Source: Alkalicoccobacillus murimartini (GTDB lineage: Bacteria; Bacillota; Bacilli; Bacillales; Bacillaceae_D). Taken from it: a DNA stretch of 64,000 nucleotides. The notes beneath the pieces were generated by a model. The model was not told where the DNA came from and did no database searches. It worked only from the letters and a program-made list of their open reading frames with translations. Made by a program: the position numbers and the translations under genes. Location: contig NZ_JAUSUA010000008.1 in assembly GCF_030813245.1 (NCBI RefSeq), positions 1-64,000 on the forward strand. Reading direction: 5' to 3'. Numbering within the stretch: the first letter of the stretch is position 1; each line of letters begins with the position of its first letter. Below are positions 44,103 to 53,364 of this stretch, piece by piece.

Positions 44103-44582
44103 TCATTTCTTCCGTCGAATCCCCATCGGCTGATTTGCACCCTCTGGCCATTCTTCCTTCTCTAGCAACGGAAGCTTCGATATCTTCTCATGAACCGTTG
44201 TTGGGAATGGTGCTGGACGTCCTATGCTTTCATCCATACCCATGACCATTTGCTCGCTTGTAGCCACGGTGTTTCCTTCGCCTTCTTTCATCTCAAACCA
44301 AAGATGCATGCGTTTGGCATCGGCATCCAGGAGTTTGATGGCGACGTGTAGGGTTTGACTCTCATGTACTTCTGACACATATTTTAGATGAGCCTCTAGT
44401 GTGAATATGGTGTATGCCAGTTCGGCTCTACCTGCCTCGTCCAATCCGATGTGCTCCATGAGGGCATCGAGAGAGAGACTGAATACTTTTGCATAAGCGG
44501 CATCATTCATATGTCCATTGTAATCGACCCATTCTTTTTGGACGTTGCCTGTCCACACGTTTAGCTCACTCATGTTACTCAT
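44103..44582 (-). CDS. cdhB: Betainyl-CoA-thioesterase-like hotdog protein
   Basis: 159-residue single hotdog-fold thioesterase of the 4-hydroxybenzoyl-CoA type: VDYNGHMNDAAYAKVFS carries the active Asp and the helix, then FTLEAHLKYVSEVHESQTL and LWFEMKEGEGNTVATSE. In the carnitine pathway it would hydrolyse betainyl-CoA to glycine betaine plus CoA. It overlaps the dehydrogenase gene by four bases (ATGA). The operon context is the main reason for the specific name; the fold itself is clear. Confidence 0.8.
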   Translation of the reverse strand: MSNMSELNVWTGNVQKEWVDYNGHMNDAAYAKVFSLSLDALMEHIGLDEAGRAELAYTIFTLEAHLKYVSEVHESQTLHVAIKLLDADAKRMHLWFEMKEGEGNTVATSEQMVMGMDESIGRPAPFPTTVHEKISKLPLLEKEEWPEGANQPMGIRRKK

Positions 44583-45538
44583 TTGCGCACCAACTTTTCA
44601 GAAGGCCAGAAGCCTTCTTCATCAAGGAGTCCCATTAATTTAATTAAGAAGCGATCTCTGCGCTCTTCTAGCTCTTGAATATTGCTGTCTCCACTTTGTG
44701 TGGCAGTGCCTTCAATGACCTTACCTCTTAATTCTTCCGTAAGTTCAGGAGCAACGAGTCTTGTCCATGGAAGCTTCAAAGCAGGTCCGAATTGTTCAAG
44801 CATATGCGCCATGCCTTTTTCTCCACCGGCCAAATGCAGCGTTAAGAAAGGCCCCATGAGAGCCCAACGAAGTCCTGGTCCGTATACTATCGCCGCATCC
44901 ACTTCTTCTGTTGTGGCTACACCGTCATTGACGATATGAAGAGCCTCTCTCCATATGGCTTCCATTAGTCGATCACCGATATGACCATCGATTTCACCAG
45001 ACATGACAAGTGGTTTCATCTTCATACCATCATAGATCTCACGCGCTTTTTCTAATACTGAGCGAACTGTCTTTTTGCCCCCCGCTAATTCAACTAGAGG
45101 GATCAGATAAACTGGGTTAAACGGATGCGCTACGATGATTCTCTCAGGATGATGGTGACAGTTTTCTTGCAGGACTGACGGCATATAACCCGATGTACTA
45201 GAGGCAATTATGGCCGTTGCTGGCGCATGCTCGTCTGCCAAAGAGAGCACTTGTTTCTTTAGCTCTTCTCGTTCAGGTACGTTTTCTTGAACAAGATCCG
45301 CGTCCTGCACTGCTTCTTCCAGCGTCTCGACAAACGTAACGTTATCCATTGAGGCGTTATCTGCCATGCCGTAGTCAGTTAAGCTATCCCACACCCCGGT
45401 CAAATACTCGATTGTCTTTTCTTCTGCACCGGGAGCTGGATCAAATGCGCGCACTTTATGCCCGTTAGCTAGGAATCGCGCAATCCACCCGTTTCCGATC
45501 ACGCCGGTACCAATAACCGCCATTGTTTTTTGTGTCAT
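44579..45538 (-). CDS. cdhA: L-carnitine dehydrogenase
   Basis: 319-residue NAD-dependent 3-hydroxyacyl-CoA-dehydrogenase-like protein. Rossmann motif GTGVIGNGWIARFLANGH starts near residue 9; QENVPEREELKKQVL, SSTSGYMPS and HPFNPVYLIPLVELAGG form the active region. Carnitine dehydrogenases of this kind oxidise L-carnitine to 3-dehydrocarnitine. Some homologues are fused to the thioesterase; here they are separate but overlapping genes, which supports the assignment. ATG follows AAAGAGG. Confidence 0.88.
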   Translation of the reverse strand: MTQKTMAVIGTGVIGNGWIARFLANGHKVRAFDPAPGAEEKTIEYLTGVWDSLTDYGMADNASMDNVTFVETLEEAVQDADLVQENVPEREELKKQVLSLADEHAPATAIIASSTSGYMPSVLQENCHHHPERIIVAHPFNPVYLIPLVELAGGKKTVRSVLEKAREIYDGMKMKPLVMSGEIDGHIGDRLMEAIWREALHIVNDGVATTEEVDAAIVYGPGLRWALMGPFLTLHLAGGEKGMAHMLEQFGPALKLPWTRLVAPELTEELRGKVIEGTATQSGDSNIQELEERRDRFLIKLMGLLDEEGFWPSEKLVRK

Positions 45539-45554
45539 AGTAGGAAACCTCTTT

Positions 45555-46439
45555 CTATTGATTAAACTTTTTAAGATTTAGTACTTCACGTGCTTCTTGA
45601 GGAGTCATTGGCTCAAGATCTACCTCTTTAAGAGCACCGACAGCCTTATCTACTAGCTGAGCATTGGTTCCAAGTACACCTTTTTCAAGATATAGGTTAT
45701 CCTCTAGACCAACACGAACATTCCCGTCAAGCTTTGCGGCTTCAGTCACAATTGGTAGCTGCATCCGTCCAATACCAAACGCAGACCATGAAGCACCTTC
45801 TACGATTCGATTTCTCATATACTCGATCGTTTCAGCATCTGCTGCTGCACCCCAAGGAATACCTAAGCAGAATTGGTACATAGGATTCCCATCAATAAGT
45901 CCTTCATTAATTAACTGCTCTGCTAATCGAATTTGGCCCGTATCAAAGATCTCCAACTCAGGCTTCACTCCGCTTTGTTGAATTAGTTTCGCATGCTCAC
46001 GTAACCAACCTGCTGGCCCAAGATAAATTTGGTCGCCGAAGTTTAAGCTCCCACAGTCCAATGTACAGATCTCAGGAAGTAAGGTTCCTACAGGTTCATG
46101 CCTCTCTGCAGGGGTCTGAATATCACTACCTTCTCCTGCTTGATACGGATTCTCTGAATCAGGTACGAAGTCTCCTCCACCACCTGCTGTGATATTAATA
46201 ATGACGTCTGTTTCATGTTCTCGGATGCGTTCCACTACTTCACGAAACAACGCGAGATCGTGACTGACAATACCTGTCTTTGGATCACGGACATGAATAT
46301 GTGCAATCGCTGCTCCTGCCTTTGCAGACTCAATAGCCGCCTCTGCTATTTCCTTTGGTGTGACTGGCACGTGCGAGCTTTTTGCGGTTGTATCTCCGGC
46401 CCCTGTGACCGCTGCTGTGATCATTCGTTTATTTTTCAT
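45555..46439 (-). CDS. cdhC: 3-dehydrocarnitine cleavage enzyme (BKACE family)
   Basis: About 294-residue beta-keto acid cleavage enzyme (formerly DUF849). Typical blocks are ITAAVTGAGDTTAKSSHVPV, AAIAHIHVRDPKTGIVSHDL (metal-binding HxH), INITAGGGGDF, CTLDCGSLNFG and FGIGRMQLPI, with a C-terminal VRVGLEDNLYL. With acetyl-CoA it would convert 3-dehydrocarnitine to betainyl-CoA and acetoacetate. ATG 46437-46439 follows AGGGGG by eight bases. It overlaps the upstream small gene by 11 bases and precedes cdhA by 16, forming one operon. Confidence 0.88.
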   Translation of the reverse strand: MKNKRMITAAVTGAGDTTAKSSHVPVTPKEIAEAAIESAKAGAAIAHIHVRDPKTGIVSHDLALFREVVERIREHETDVIINITAGGGGDFVPDSENPYQAGEGSDIQTPAERHEPVGTLLPEICTLDCGSLNFGDQIYLGPAGWLREHAKLIQQSGVKPELEIFDTGQIRLAEQLINEGLIDGNPMYQFCLGIPWGAAADAETIEYMRNRIVEGASWSAFGIGRMQLPIVTEAAKLDGNVRVGLEDNLYLEKGVLGTNAQLVDKAVGALKEVDLEPMTPQEAREVLNLKKFNQ

Positions 46440-46857
46440 TATGTTTACCCCCTGCGTCATTATCCAAATTTGTTTCTTTAAAAGGAACTACCTTTAACAC
46501 TTCACCACTATCAAAAAAATCAACCAAACTCCAGACCCAATTGTAATAGGCAACACAATCATCTAGCTGTTGATTTAATGAATCGATTTTCTCCTGCACA
46601 TCAGGAGTCGGTTCAGCATCAATTGACTGTTCCAGCCCCCTTATACGCTCACGTAACTCACGTTCGAGGGTCACATTTTTCTCTGCGACCTCTTTCCAAC
46701 TAGTTGTAAAAAGAGAAAGAAAGGTTTGTACATCATGTTGCTTATGACCGCCTGACGAAAATTCAGATGTTTCCATACCATCTGACGTGCGATTAGCCAT
46801 TTCTTTTTCTATCTGCTTTATTCTTTCCAAAACTTGCTCATTTGATTTCGAGTTCAA
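46429..46857 (-). CDS. Unrecognised coiled-coil protein leading carnitine operon
   Basis: 142-residue soluble protein; TTG 46855-46857 is seven bases after AGGAG. It is Glu/Lys/Arg-rich with strong heptad-like helices (VLERIKQIEKEM; EKNVTLERELRERIRGLEQS) and a tail with YYNWVWSLVDFF. No DNA-binding motif is apparent. It overlaps cdhC by 11 bases, so the two are translationally coupled. I do not recognise it. Possible roles include a scaffold for the pathway enzymes or a non-classical regulator; neither is shown. Confidence 0.6.
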   Translation of the reverse strand: MNSKSNEQVLERIKQIEKEMANRTSDGMETSEFSSGGHKQHDVQTFLSLFTTSWKEVAEKNVTLERELRERIRGLEQSIDAEPTPDVQEKIDSLNQQLDDCVAYYNWVWSLVDFFDSGEVLKVVPFKETNLDNDAGGKHNEK

Positions 46858-47243
46858 AAAGCATCTCCTCTCCACAAGAGCAATAGCTATTCCTTACCTT
46901 GACATTACATTGATCTAATTCAAATCTAGCTATTTAAGAGAGGAAATAGTCGTAACGCACAATAAAAAATCCATGCAGTTTGTAAAGTTATTATTGCACA
47001 GATTTTATCAAATTGCTCTCTATTTTTCAACTTTTATCATTTACAGAGCAATGATCTGAACCTAGACTTGATCCTTTTACCTCTGAGCGTGAAAGAATTC
47101 GAAACTATCTATCTGGACAGAAGCGATAGATTCCATTGATAAGAATGAAAATAGTATTTAAACAAATAACCCAAAAAGCTTGATGAACAAGCTTTTTGGG
47201 TTAAACTTTGTCGTCAGTAAATTTCAAATATATACTGATGAAC
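46858..47243. other. Intergenic region upstream of carnitine operon
   Basis: Holds the carnitine operon's promoter side (no clear -10/-35 found). A plus-strand frame near 47057-47125 reads SEPRLDPFTSERERIRNYLS then GQKR and stops; without a start it may be a gene-tail scar. A perfect hairpin at 47168-47202 (CCCAAAAAGCTTG / CAAGCTTTTTGGG) is terminator-like. Confidence 0.4.
47168..47202. terminator. Orphan terminator-like hairpin
   Basis: TAACCCAAAAAGCTTG and CAAGCTTTTTGGGTTA form a perfect 16-base stem with loop ATGAA. No gene ends directly beside it; it may have ended the gene whose tail lies at 47057-47125. Confidence 0.6.
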
Positions 47244-47245
47244 AA

Positions 47246-47286
47246 AAAAAAGCCGAATTCCTATACATTAAGAAGATCCGGCTTTT
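47246..47286 (-). terminator. Terminator of small membrane protein gene
   Basis: Minus-strand AAAAGCCGG and CGGCTTTT arms around a long loop run into TTTTTTGTTC. It lies 33 bases after the stop of the gene at 47320-47517. Confidence 0.65.
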
Positions 47287-47319
47287 CTGATATTTAATGA
47301 AGATTAAGAGTGTAATTCA

Positions 47320-47517
47320 TTACTCACTTTTTTCATTTAATCGCCTACGAAATACAAAAGCTAAGACAGCGAGCACACCAAAAGCTCCTGCTGAAGAAAC
47401 GGTAACTATCTTCCACACATTTCCTATTGGAGATTCAAATAACATTGGAATCGAGCTTATTAAAATGGCACCAGTTAAACCCATTCCTAAAATTGTGGCA
47501 GCCAAAATCTTGTTCAT
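47320..47517 (-). CDS. Small two-helix membrane protein, 65 aa
   Basis: ATG 47515-47517 follows GAGAGGTG on the minus strand. The product MNKILAATILGMGLTGAILI continues to SSIPMLFESPIGNVWK and a second helix (VSSAGAFGVLAVLAFVFRRR), ending NEKSE. Both helices and the RRR stop-transfer imply an integral membrane protein with both ends inside. The family is not recognised. It has its own terminator, supporting real expression. Confidence 0.65.
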   Translation of the reverse strand: MNKILAATILGMGLTGAILISSIPMLFESPIGNVWKIVTVSSAGAFGVLAVLAFVFRRRLNEKSE

Positions 47518-47651
47518 CTAATCACCTCTCCAAATACTTACAAGTAATTAAACTATTTTAACACTGTATTTAAAGCACCATCAACCTGAAAGTACAGCGA
47601 TATCTTTAGTGGTATTAGTTTGCTCACTAATACTAGAGGTAGCAAATACTC

Positions 47652-47903
47652 TTACCCTTCACCCAACAACGGAAAAACCGACCTGACCTTTTCCGTTTCA
47701 TTCACTAAATGCAGTTCATCTGCCTTGAAATCAAGCGCAAGTAGCTGCATGCCACGTTCAAATACAATGTGGTTTTCCTCAGAGTAAAATTCTTCATCAA
47801 TCGTAAATTGAACGGTTGCAATGTCATCTTCAAATGAAGTGTCTACACGTTCAATTCCATTTGGGACAGCTGATCTTATATCAGTACTTCCATCTACATC
47901 CAT
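47652..47903 (-). CDS. Fragment-like protein, possible GerMN-type domain
   Basis: 83 codons from ATG 47901-47903, without a ribosome site. VPNGIERVDTSFEDDIATVQ followed by FTIDEEFYSEENHIVFERGM resembles the strand-loop pattern of GerM/GerMN sporulation domains, but the domain's start is missing and no signal peptide is present. An in-frame stop lies ten codons upstream. It is most likely the C-terminal remnant of a lipoprotein. Confidence 0.4.
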   Translation of the reverse strand: MDVDGSTDIRSAVPNGIERVDTSFEDDIATVQFTIDEEFYSEENHIVFERGMQLLALDFKADELHLVNETEKVRSVFPLLGEG

Positions 47904-48001
47904 AGCTATGACTGCTAAGGGACTTCATAAGAAGGACTTTTATATATTGTTATTGAATAAATAACCGTATAAAACGATAGCCATAAGTAGGGGTGAAATG
48001 A

Positions 48002-48697
48002 GTGAAAAAGGTGTCTGGTTTCATCGTCTTACTGGTTTTATGTACAGTCTATTCTTCAGCTATTGCAGCTGCTTCAAATCCTGACTTTGATGAAAAGGAA
48101 TTACGGGATTATCTAGACGAGTTTTTCGGAGCTGATGATTATACTGAATATGGTTTTACCACGGAAGATCGTAATCAGCTGTCTTTTGGTGAGCCTGTTG
48201 CGATTTATAACCTCAATCCATCCTTTGCTTTTGGAGAAAGCGATACATTACTCCAGGAAGATATCGAAGAGTGGATCTCTATTATTTATGAGAACGAGAT
48301 TCCGATAAATGGATTAAAACTTAGAGAGTATCCTGATGGGACATTAAACGTATCTGGCTTTGGCTATCCAATAACATTGGCTGCTGACGTTGCAGAACTT
48401 AATGAAAGTGAAGTACTCATGTATGAGTTTCCAACTGGATATTATTATGCGTTTAATCCTGAGAGTAACAGCCTTAGACTTCTAGAAGAAGAGGTTAGAG
48501 CGGCGCAACCGGATGATGAACTAGTTGAAGGGATATCCGTAGAAGAATTTCAGTTAATTTTAAAAGAAAGTAACGGACTTGGTGGAAGTGAACCCGCTCA
48601 ACACCAATCGCAATCAATCGTGCTCTATTCTTCAGTTGGTATAGGGGTAGCGGTTTTGTTTTCTCTAATTCTTTGGAGAAAAAGGAGCGCATACTAA
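48002..48697 (+). CDS. Secreted protein with C-terminal membrane anchor
   Basis: 231 residues. GTG start after GGGGTGAAATGA. A signal peptide (KKVSGFIVLLVLCTVYSSAI, cleavage near AAA-SN) leads to an acidic external domain (FDEKELRDYLDEFFGADDYT), and residues ~205-227 form a helix followed by WRKRSAY, a sorting or stop-transfer end without an LPXTG motif. It is therefore probably anchored with its domain outside. I cannot name the family. It is a monocistronic gene with a strong terminator. Confidence 0.7.
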   Translation: MKKVSGFIVLLVLCTVYSSAIAAASNPDFDEKELRDYLDEFFGADDYTEYGFTTEDRNQLSFGEPVAIYNLNPSFAFGESDTLLQEDIEEWISIIYENEIPINGLKLREYPDGTLNVSGFGYPITLAADVAELNESEVLMYEFPTGYYYAFNPESNSLRLLEEEVRAAQPDDELVEGISVEEFQLILKESNGLGGSEPAQHQSQSIVLYSSVGIGVAVLFSLILWRKRSAY

Positions 48698-48733
48698 AAT
48701 GGAACTAGACAACCTCGTCTAGTTCCATTTTTG
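48697..48733 (+). terminator. Bidirectional terminator
   Basis: AAAATGGAACTAGAC and GTCTAGTTCCATTTT form a perfect stem around AACCTC. It separates the anchored-protein gene from the convergent Ca2+ ATPase gene. Confidence 0.88.
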
Positions 48734-48745
48734 TATTGATGACAC

Positions 48746-51424
48746 TTAGCTCGCCACACGTCTCTTCAGAATGTTTTTAGTTAGTAGCTTCTCAATCTCT
48801 ACAATGACAAAAACAATCAGCCCCATCAGTAAGGGAATCGTCCATTGTGTCAGTGCTAGTGGCGTCGTTTGGAACACCGTATTCATAAATGGAATGTACG
48901 TGAGTCCCAGCTGCAGCACAATGAGAATACCTGCAACTAAGAACACCGCTTTATTCTTAAAGAAATCCTTGTTGAAGGCAAAACCGAGTTCACTTCGGCA
49001 GTTAAACAAATAAAACAGTTGTGCCATCACAAACATTTGTAAGATAACTGTTTGCAGGTCACTGCCGCTGTAGCCTTGGTTTTGCATAAAGGTGTTCATC
49101 CACAACGTTCCGATACCGATCATGATGGAAACGTATGAGATTCTAAACAAATAATATTTTGACAGTAATGATGATTTAGGATCACGAGGCGGCCGGTCCA
49201 TAGAGCCTTTTTCCAGATGTTCAAAGGCAAGTCCGAGGGAGACGGTAATGGCCACAACCATGTTCACCCATAGAATTTGAACGGGAGTAAGCGGCATCGT
49301 CATTCCTAAAAAGATACTTGCGATAATGAGAATACCTCCCGCACCATTTGTTGGCAGGATAAAGAGGATCGTTTTCTTTACATTATCATAGACCCTTCTA
49401 CCTTCCTCCACCGCATGAACAATTGTTTGGAAGTTATCATCGGCCAAAACCATCTTCGCAGCATCCTTAGTTACCTCTGTTCCTTTAATACCCATCGCTA
49501 CCCCAATGTCTGCACGCTTAAGAGCAGCGGCATCATTCACGCCATCTCCTGTCATCGCACAAATGTGACCTAGCTTCTGCAACGCTTTTACGAGGCGCAG
49601 CTTATTCTCTGGGCTGGTTCTTGCAAAGATATGGGTAGACTCTGCAGCTACCTCTAGCTCTTCGTCGGTCATTTTATCTAATTCGCGACCAGTTAATGCG
49701 CGTTTTCCATCACCAATGCCTAGTTGCTTCCCAATGGCTTTAGCCGTATCTGCATGGTCCCCGGTAATCATTTTTACTTGAATACCTGCTTTTGTACACG
49801 TCTTAACAGCTTGCATGGCTTCTTCCCTAGGTGGATCAATAATTCCTGCGATACCAAGGAAGTTCATGCCTTCATCTAGATCATGATGACCAATGGAATC
49901 CATCTCTGCAGAAACCTTTTTGAAGGCGGCACCAATGACCCGCTCTCCTTCTTTTGCTCGAAGGGACATCTGACCTTCCCAATAAGAAAGGTTGAAATCG
50001 GCTTGTGTGTTTTTCTGAACCATTTCAAAAACGCGGTCAGGAGCCCCTTTCACAAAGAGAAAACGTTCCTGATCTACTTCGGCGAGCACAGCCATGTACT
50101 TATACTCAGAATCAAATGGAATCTTAGATATGATTTTGTAGCTAGGTAGCTCCATATCAGACTTGCGGGCAAGTGTTAAAAAGCAGCCATCTGTCGGGTC
50201 GCCATCGATTGTCCAATGCCCTGCTTCATTCTGACGTAAATTGGCATCATTACATATCTGAACGCTGGCCAGGAAGCGCCTCAGCACTTCATCTGCATCT
50301 TCCGTACGCTGGTCACCTTTTAACGTAATGTCACCATCAGGAGCATAACCGGTGCCAGAAACATCATATTGCGCGGCTGTTGTCTCGACATTGGTCACCG
50401 TCATCTCATTTTTTGTCAGTGTTCCTGTTTTATCGGAGCAAATCACTGAAACTGAACCAAGTGTTTCGACAGACGGTAAACTACGAATAATGGCATTACG
50501 TTTCGCCATGCGTTGTACACCCACAGCAAGAATAATTGAGAGAACAGCCGGTAGTCCCTCTGGAATAGCAGCCACTGCTAACGCGATAACAGAAAGCAGT
50601 AGTTCGCCTGCTGGGAAGTCCCGGATAAAGTAACCGAATAAAAACATGAGGACTGCAACACCGACGACAAAGAGAGCGATTGTTTTTCCAAATGCACCAA
50701 TCTGTCGTAACAATGGTGTCTGCATATCCTCTACATCTGTGATGGCTTGGTTTATCTTGCCGAGCTCTGTATCTGCCCCGATCGCTGTCACAATACCGAC
50801 GCCACTACCCGCGGCGATCGATGTTCCTGAGAACACCATGTTAAGTCGATCATTTAAGACTGTATCTGGTTCAAGCACGTTCAGTTCTTTGTCTACAGCC
50901 GTTGATTCTCCAGTGAGTGCGGATTCTTCAACCCGTAAGTTATGAGCATCTACAAGCCTTAGATCAGCCGGTACCTTGTCGCCGGCACTCAAAATAACCA
51001 CATCTCCAACAACCACTTCGGCTGCATCAACTTCCAGACGTTCATTATTTCTTCTCACATTTGCCGTTATACTAAGTAGCGCTTTGATCCCATTTAACGC
51101 TTTTTCCGCTTGATTCTCTTGGAAATAGCCAATAAACGCATTAATTATGGTTACGAGCAAGATAACGCTAGTATCTATGTAATGACCTAACAGAGCAGTA
51201 ATTACAGCTGCCCCAAGTAGTACATAAATAAGGACATCATTAAAATGGCTTAGGAATTTCTTGATTTTGGATTCTGCTTGTTTCTCGGGAAGTTCATTGC
51301 GCCCGTCCTTTTCTAAACGCTGCTGTGCTTCCTCAGTGGTTAACCCTGACTCTTTATGCGTATTCAACGCTTCTTCCGTTTCATTCACATCCATGTTAAA
51401 CCACTTTCTGTCCAGATCGCTCAC
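48746..51424 (-). CDS. P-type Ca2+-transporting ATPase
   Basis: 892-residue P2-type ATPase. A cation-ATPase N-domain, LTGES actuator motif, PEGLPAVL in helix 4, phosphorylation site [10 protein letters not shown], nucleotide-binding KGAPDRVF, hinge [17 protein letters not shown] and the C-terminal helices with [18 protein letters not shown] are all present. The PEGL helix-4 motif and overall size fit SERCA/PMCA-like bacterial Ca2+ pumps, which export Ca2+ from the cytosol. GTG start by homology of the N-terminus; no strong ribosome site. It may help calcium or pH homeostasis. Monocistronic. Confidence 0.9.
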   Translation of the reverse strand: MSDLDRKWFNMDVNETEEALNTHKESGLTTEEAQQRLEKDGRNELPEKQAESKIKKFLSHFNDVLIYVLLGAAVITALLGHYIDTSVILLVTIINAFIGYFQENQAEKALNGIKALLSITANVRRNNERLEVDAAEVVVGDVVILSAGDKVPADLRLVDAHNLRVEESALTGESTAVDKELNVLEPDTVLNDRLNMVFSGTSIAAGSGVGIVTAIGADTELGKINQAITDVEDMQTPLLRQIGAFGKTIALFVVGVAVLMFLFGYFIRDFPAGELLLSVIALAVAAIPEGLPAVLSIILAVGVQRMAKRNAIIRSLPSVETLGSVSVICSDKTGTLTKNEMTVTNVETTAAQYDVSGTGYAPDGDITLKGDQRTEDADEVLRRFLASVQICNDANLRQNEAGHWTIDGDPTDGCFLTLARKSDMELPSYKIISKIPFDSEYKYMAVLAEVDQERFLFVKGAPDRVFEMVQKNTQADFNLSYWEGQMSLRAKEGERVIGAAFKKVSAEMDSIGHHDLDEGMNFLGIAGIIDPPREEAMQAVKTCTKAGIQVKMITGDHADTAKAIGKQLGIGDGKRALTGRELDKMTDEELEVAAESTHIFARTSPENKLRLVKALQKLGHICAMTGDGVNDAAALKRADIGVAMGIKGTEVTKDAAKMVLADDNFQTIVHAVEEGRRVYDNVKKTILFILPTNGAGGILIIASIFLGMTMPLTPVQILWVNMVVAITVSLGLAFEHLEKGSMDRPPRDPKSSLLSKYYLFRISYVSIMIGIGTLWMNTFMQNQGYSGSDLQTVILQMFVMAQLFYLFNCRSELGFAFNKDFFKNKAVFLVAGILIVLQLGLTYIPFMNTVFQTTPLALTQWTIPLLMGLIVFVIVEIEKLLTKNILKRRVAS

Positions 51425-51712
51425 CCCGTTTCACAGTTCAATCAGTTTCTATTATACACAGAGAAAAGTTTGATAATGCATTTATCCATACTCTTACTAA
51501 GATTTCTGATATTTAGATACATTTGCTTATCATCTCTAAGGTGTATTTCTAAAAACTGAATTTTTATAAGAACTATAATGCGAGAAGTTATGTCAGAAAA
51601 TCTACTTATAAAATTTTAAATTATTAGATTTTTCAATTGGAAACCGCGATTAGTTATGCTACCTTTATTTAAAGAACAATTAAAGACATTTGCGGAAAAA
51701 GAGGTGTGTGAT

Positions 51713-53260
51713 TTGAATAATAGTGAAGATACAAGAAAATCAACGTTTTTTATGAAGATATTGGACTGGATCGAAAAGATGGGAAACAAGCTCCCCCACC
51801 CTTTTATGCTTTTTGTCTATTTAGCACTAGCGGTCATCCTGATATCCTCCATCATAGGTTGGTTTGGTGTGAGCTTTGAGGACCCGCAATCTGGAGAAAC
51901 GGTTGCTATTCGACCTTTGCTATCTGTATCTGGTCTAGAATATATACTTTCATCGATGCTTGATAATTTCACCGGCTTTGCGCCGCTTGGACTTGTCTTA
52001 GTTATGATGTTTGGAATTGGTCTAGCTCAAAAGGTAGGTTTAATGGAGACCTTTATGAAGAAAACCATCCTTCAGGCTCCAAAACGATTTGTCACATACG
52101 CAGTCATCGGCACTGGTATCCTTGGAAACCTGGCTTCAGATGCGGCATTTGTAATTATTCCTCCATTGGCTGCGATGGTCTTTTATGCGCTAGGCAGGCA
52201 TCCACTTGTGGGAATTGCTGCTGGGTTTGCAGGTGTAGGTGCGGGCTTTACAGCGAATGTGATGATAACTGGAACAGATGCATTGCTCTCAGGAATCTCA
52301 ACGGAGGTTGCCCAAACCGTTAATCCGGACATCACTGTTTCTCCCGTTGATAATTGGTATTTTATGCTGTTCTCTGTGTTAATGCTTATGATAATTGGGG
52401 CCTGGATCACAGAGCGTATTATTGAACCTAGATTAGGCACATATGACCCTAAGCTTGGAGATAGTTCCGTTACAACAGAAACAGTCGAGAAAATCACACC
52501 TGAAAAAAATAGAGCACTTAGAAATGCCGGAATATTCGGTCTGATCTATGCGGCTATAGCAGCTATTTTAATTGTCCCTAGCAACGGAATTTTAAGAGGA
52601 GAAGATGGTGGTGTTCTAAATTCACCTTTTCTTAGCAATATAATACCTATCATCTTATTCTTTTTCATAACCGTAGCCATTGCCTATGGTGTAACGGTAA
52701 AGGCTATCAAAAAGCCCGGTGATGTTCCAGACTTTATGGCCTCAGCGATGAAGGATATGGCCGGATATATTGTTCTAATCTTTGCAGCCTCACAGTTTAT
52801 TTCTTATTTTGGATGGACCAATTTATCTTCCTTTCTGGCCGTGGCAGGAGCGGAAACTCTAATCTCTGCCGACTTTACAGGCTTACCCGTTCTTGTAGGA
52901 TTTATTCTTTTAGCTGCCGTACTAAATCTGTTTATTTTCAGTGGCTCTGCGCAATGGGCATTAATGGCCCCTATCTTTATACCAATGTTTATGTATTTGG
53001 ATTACAATCCTGCATTTGTACAGCTAGCATATAGAATTGCCGATTCATCAACTAATGTTATTACACCGTTAAATCCCTATGTTCCAATGGTTCTAGCATT
53101 AATGAAGCGATATGATTCTCGTTCAGGTTTTGGAACATTATTCTCGATTATGCTCCCTTACGCATTAATCTTTTTAGGAATTTGGATAGCCATTTTCATC
53201 ATATGGACGTTAATTGGATTACCAATTGGTCCGGGAGTAGACATGTATTTAAACTCATAA
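51713..53260 (+). CDS. AbgT-family transporter
   Basis: 515-residue secondary transporter with about 11 helices. Diagnostic AbgT stretches: NKLPHPFMLFVYLAL, GFAPLGLVLVMMFGIGLAQK, SDAAFVIIPPLAAMVF, NLFIFSGSAQWALMAPIF and RIADSSTNVITPLNPY. The family imports p-aminobenzoyl-glutamate or exports sulfonamides, driven by ion gradients. I start at TTG 51713, six bases after GAGGTG; the longer frame from 51656 has no site. An M20 amidohydrolase follows, so import of an N-acylated amino acid is plausible. Confidence 0.9.
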   Translation: MNNSEDTRKSTFFMKILDWIEKMGNKLPHPFMLFVYLALAVILISSIIGWFGVSFEDPQSGETVAIRPLLSVSGLEYILSSMLDNFTGFAPLGLVLVMMFGIGLAQKVGLMETFMKKTILQAPKRFVTYAVIGTGILGNLASDAAFVIIPPLAAMVFYALGRHPLVGIAAGFAGVGAGFTANVMITGTDALLSGISTEVAQTVNPDITVSPVDNWYFMLFSVLMLMIIGAWITERIIEPRLGTYDPKLGDSSVTTETVEKITPEKNRALRNAGIFGLIYAAIAAILIVPSNGILRGEDGGVLNSPFLSNIIPIILFFFITVAIAYGVTVKAIKKPGDVPDFMASAMKDMAGYIVLIFAASQFISYFGWTNLSSFLAVAGAETLISADFTGLPVLVGFILLAAVLNLFIFSGSAQWALMAPIFIPMFMYLDYNPAFVQLAYRIADSSTNVITPLNPYVPMVLALMKRYDSRSGFGTLFSIMLPYALIFLGIWIAIFIIWTLIGLPIGPGVDMYLNS

Positions 53261-53285
53261 ACTTATAGGAATTATTGAGCAAAAT

Positions 53286-53327
53286 AAAGGCTTTAGACCA
53301 CTGTTAGAGCATGTCTAAAGCCTTTAA
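53286..53327 (+). terminator. Terminator after abgT-like gene
   Basis: AAAGGCTTTAGAC and GTCTAAAGCCTTT pair around a 14-base loop with a short T run. Read-through to the amidohydrolase 38 bases later remains possible. Confidence 0.75.
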
Positions 53328-53364
53328 ACACTTACTCAAATATAGAGAAACGGGGCGTTAATTT

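Noticed and set aside
50352-50945. Plus-strand frames of about 90-100 codons inside the Ca2+ ATPase gene
   Set aside because: Antisense shadows of conserved ATPase motifs; no independent start signals.
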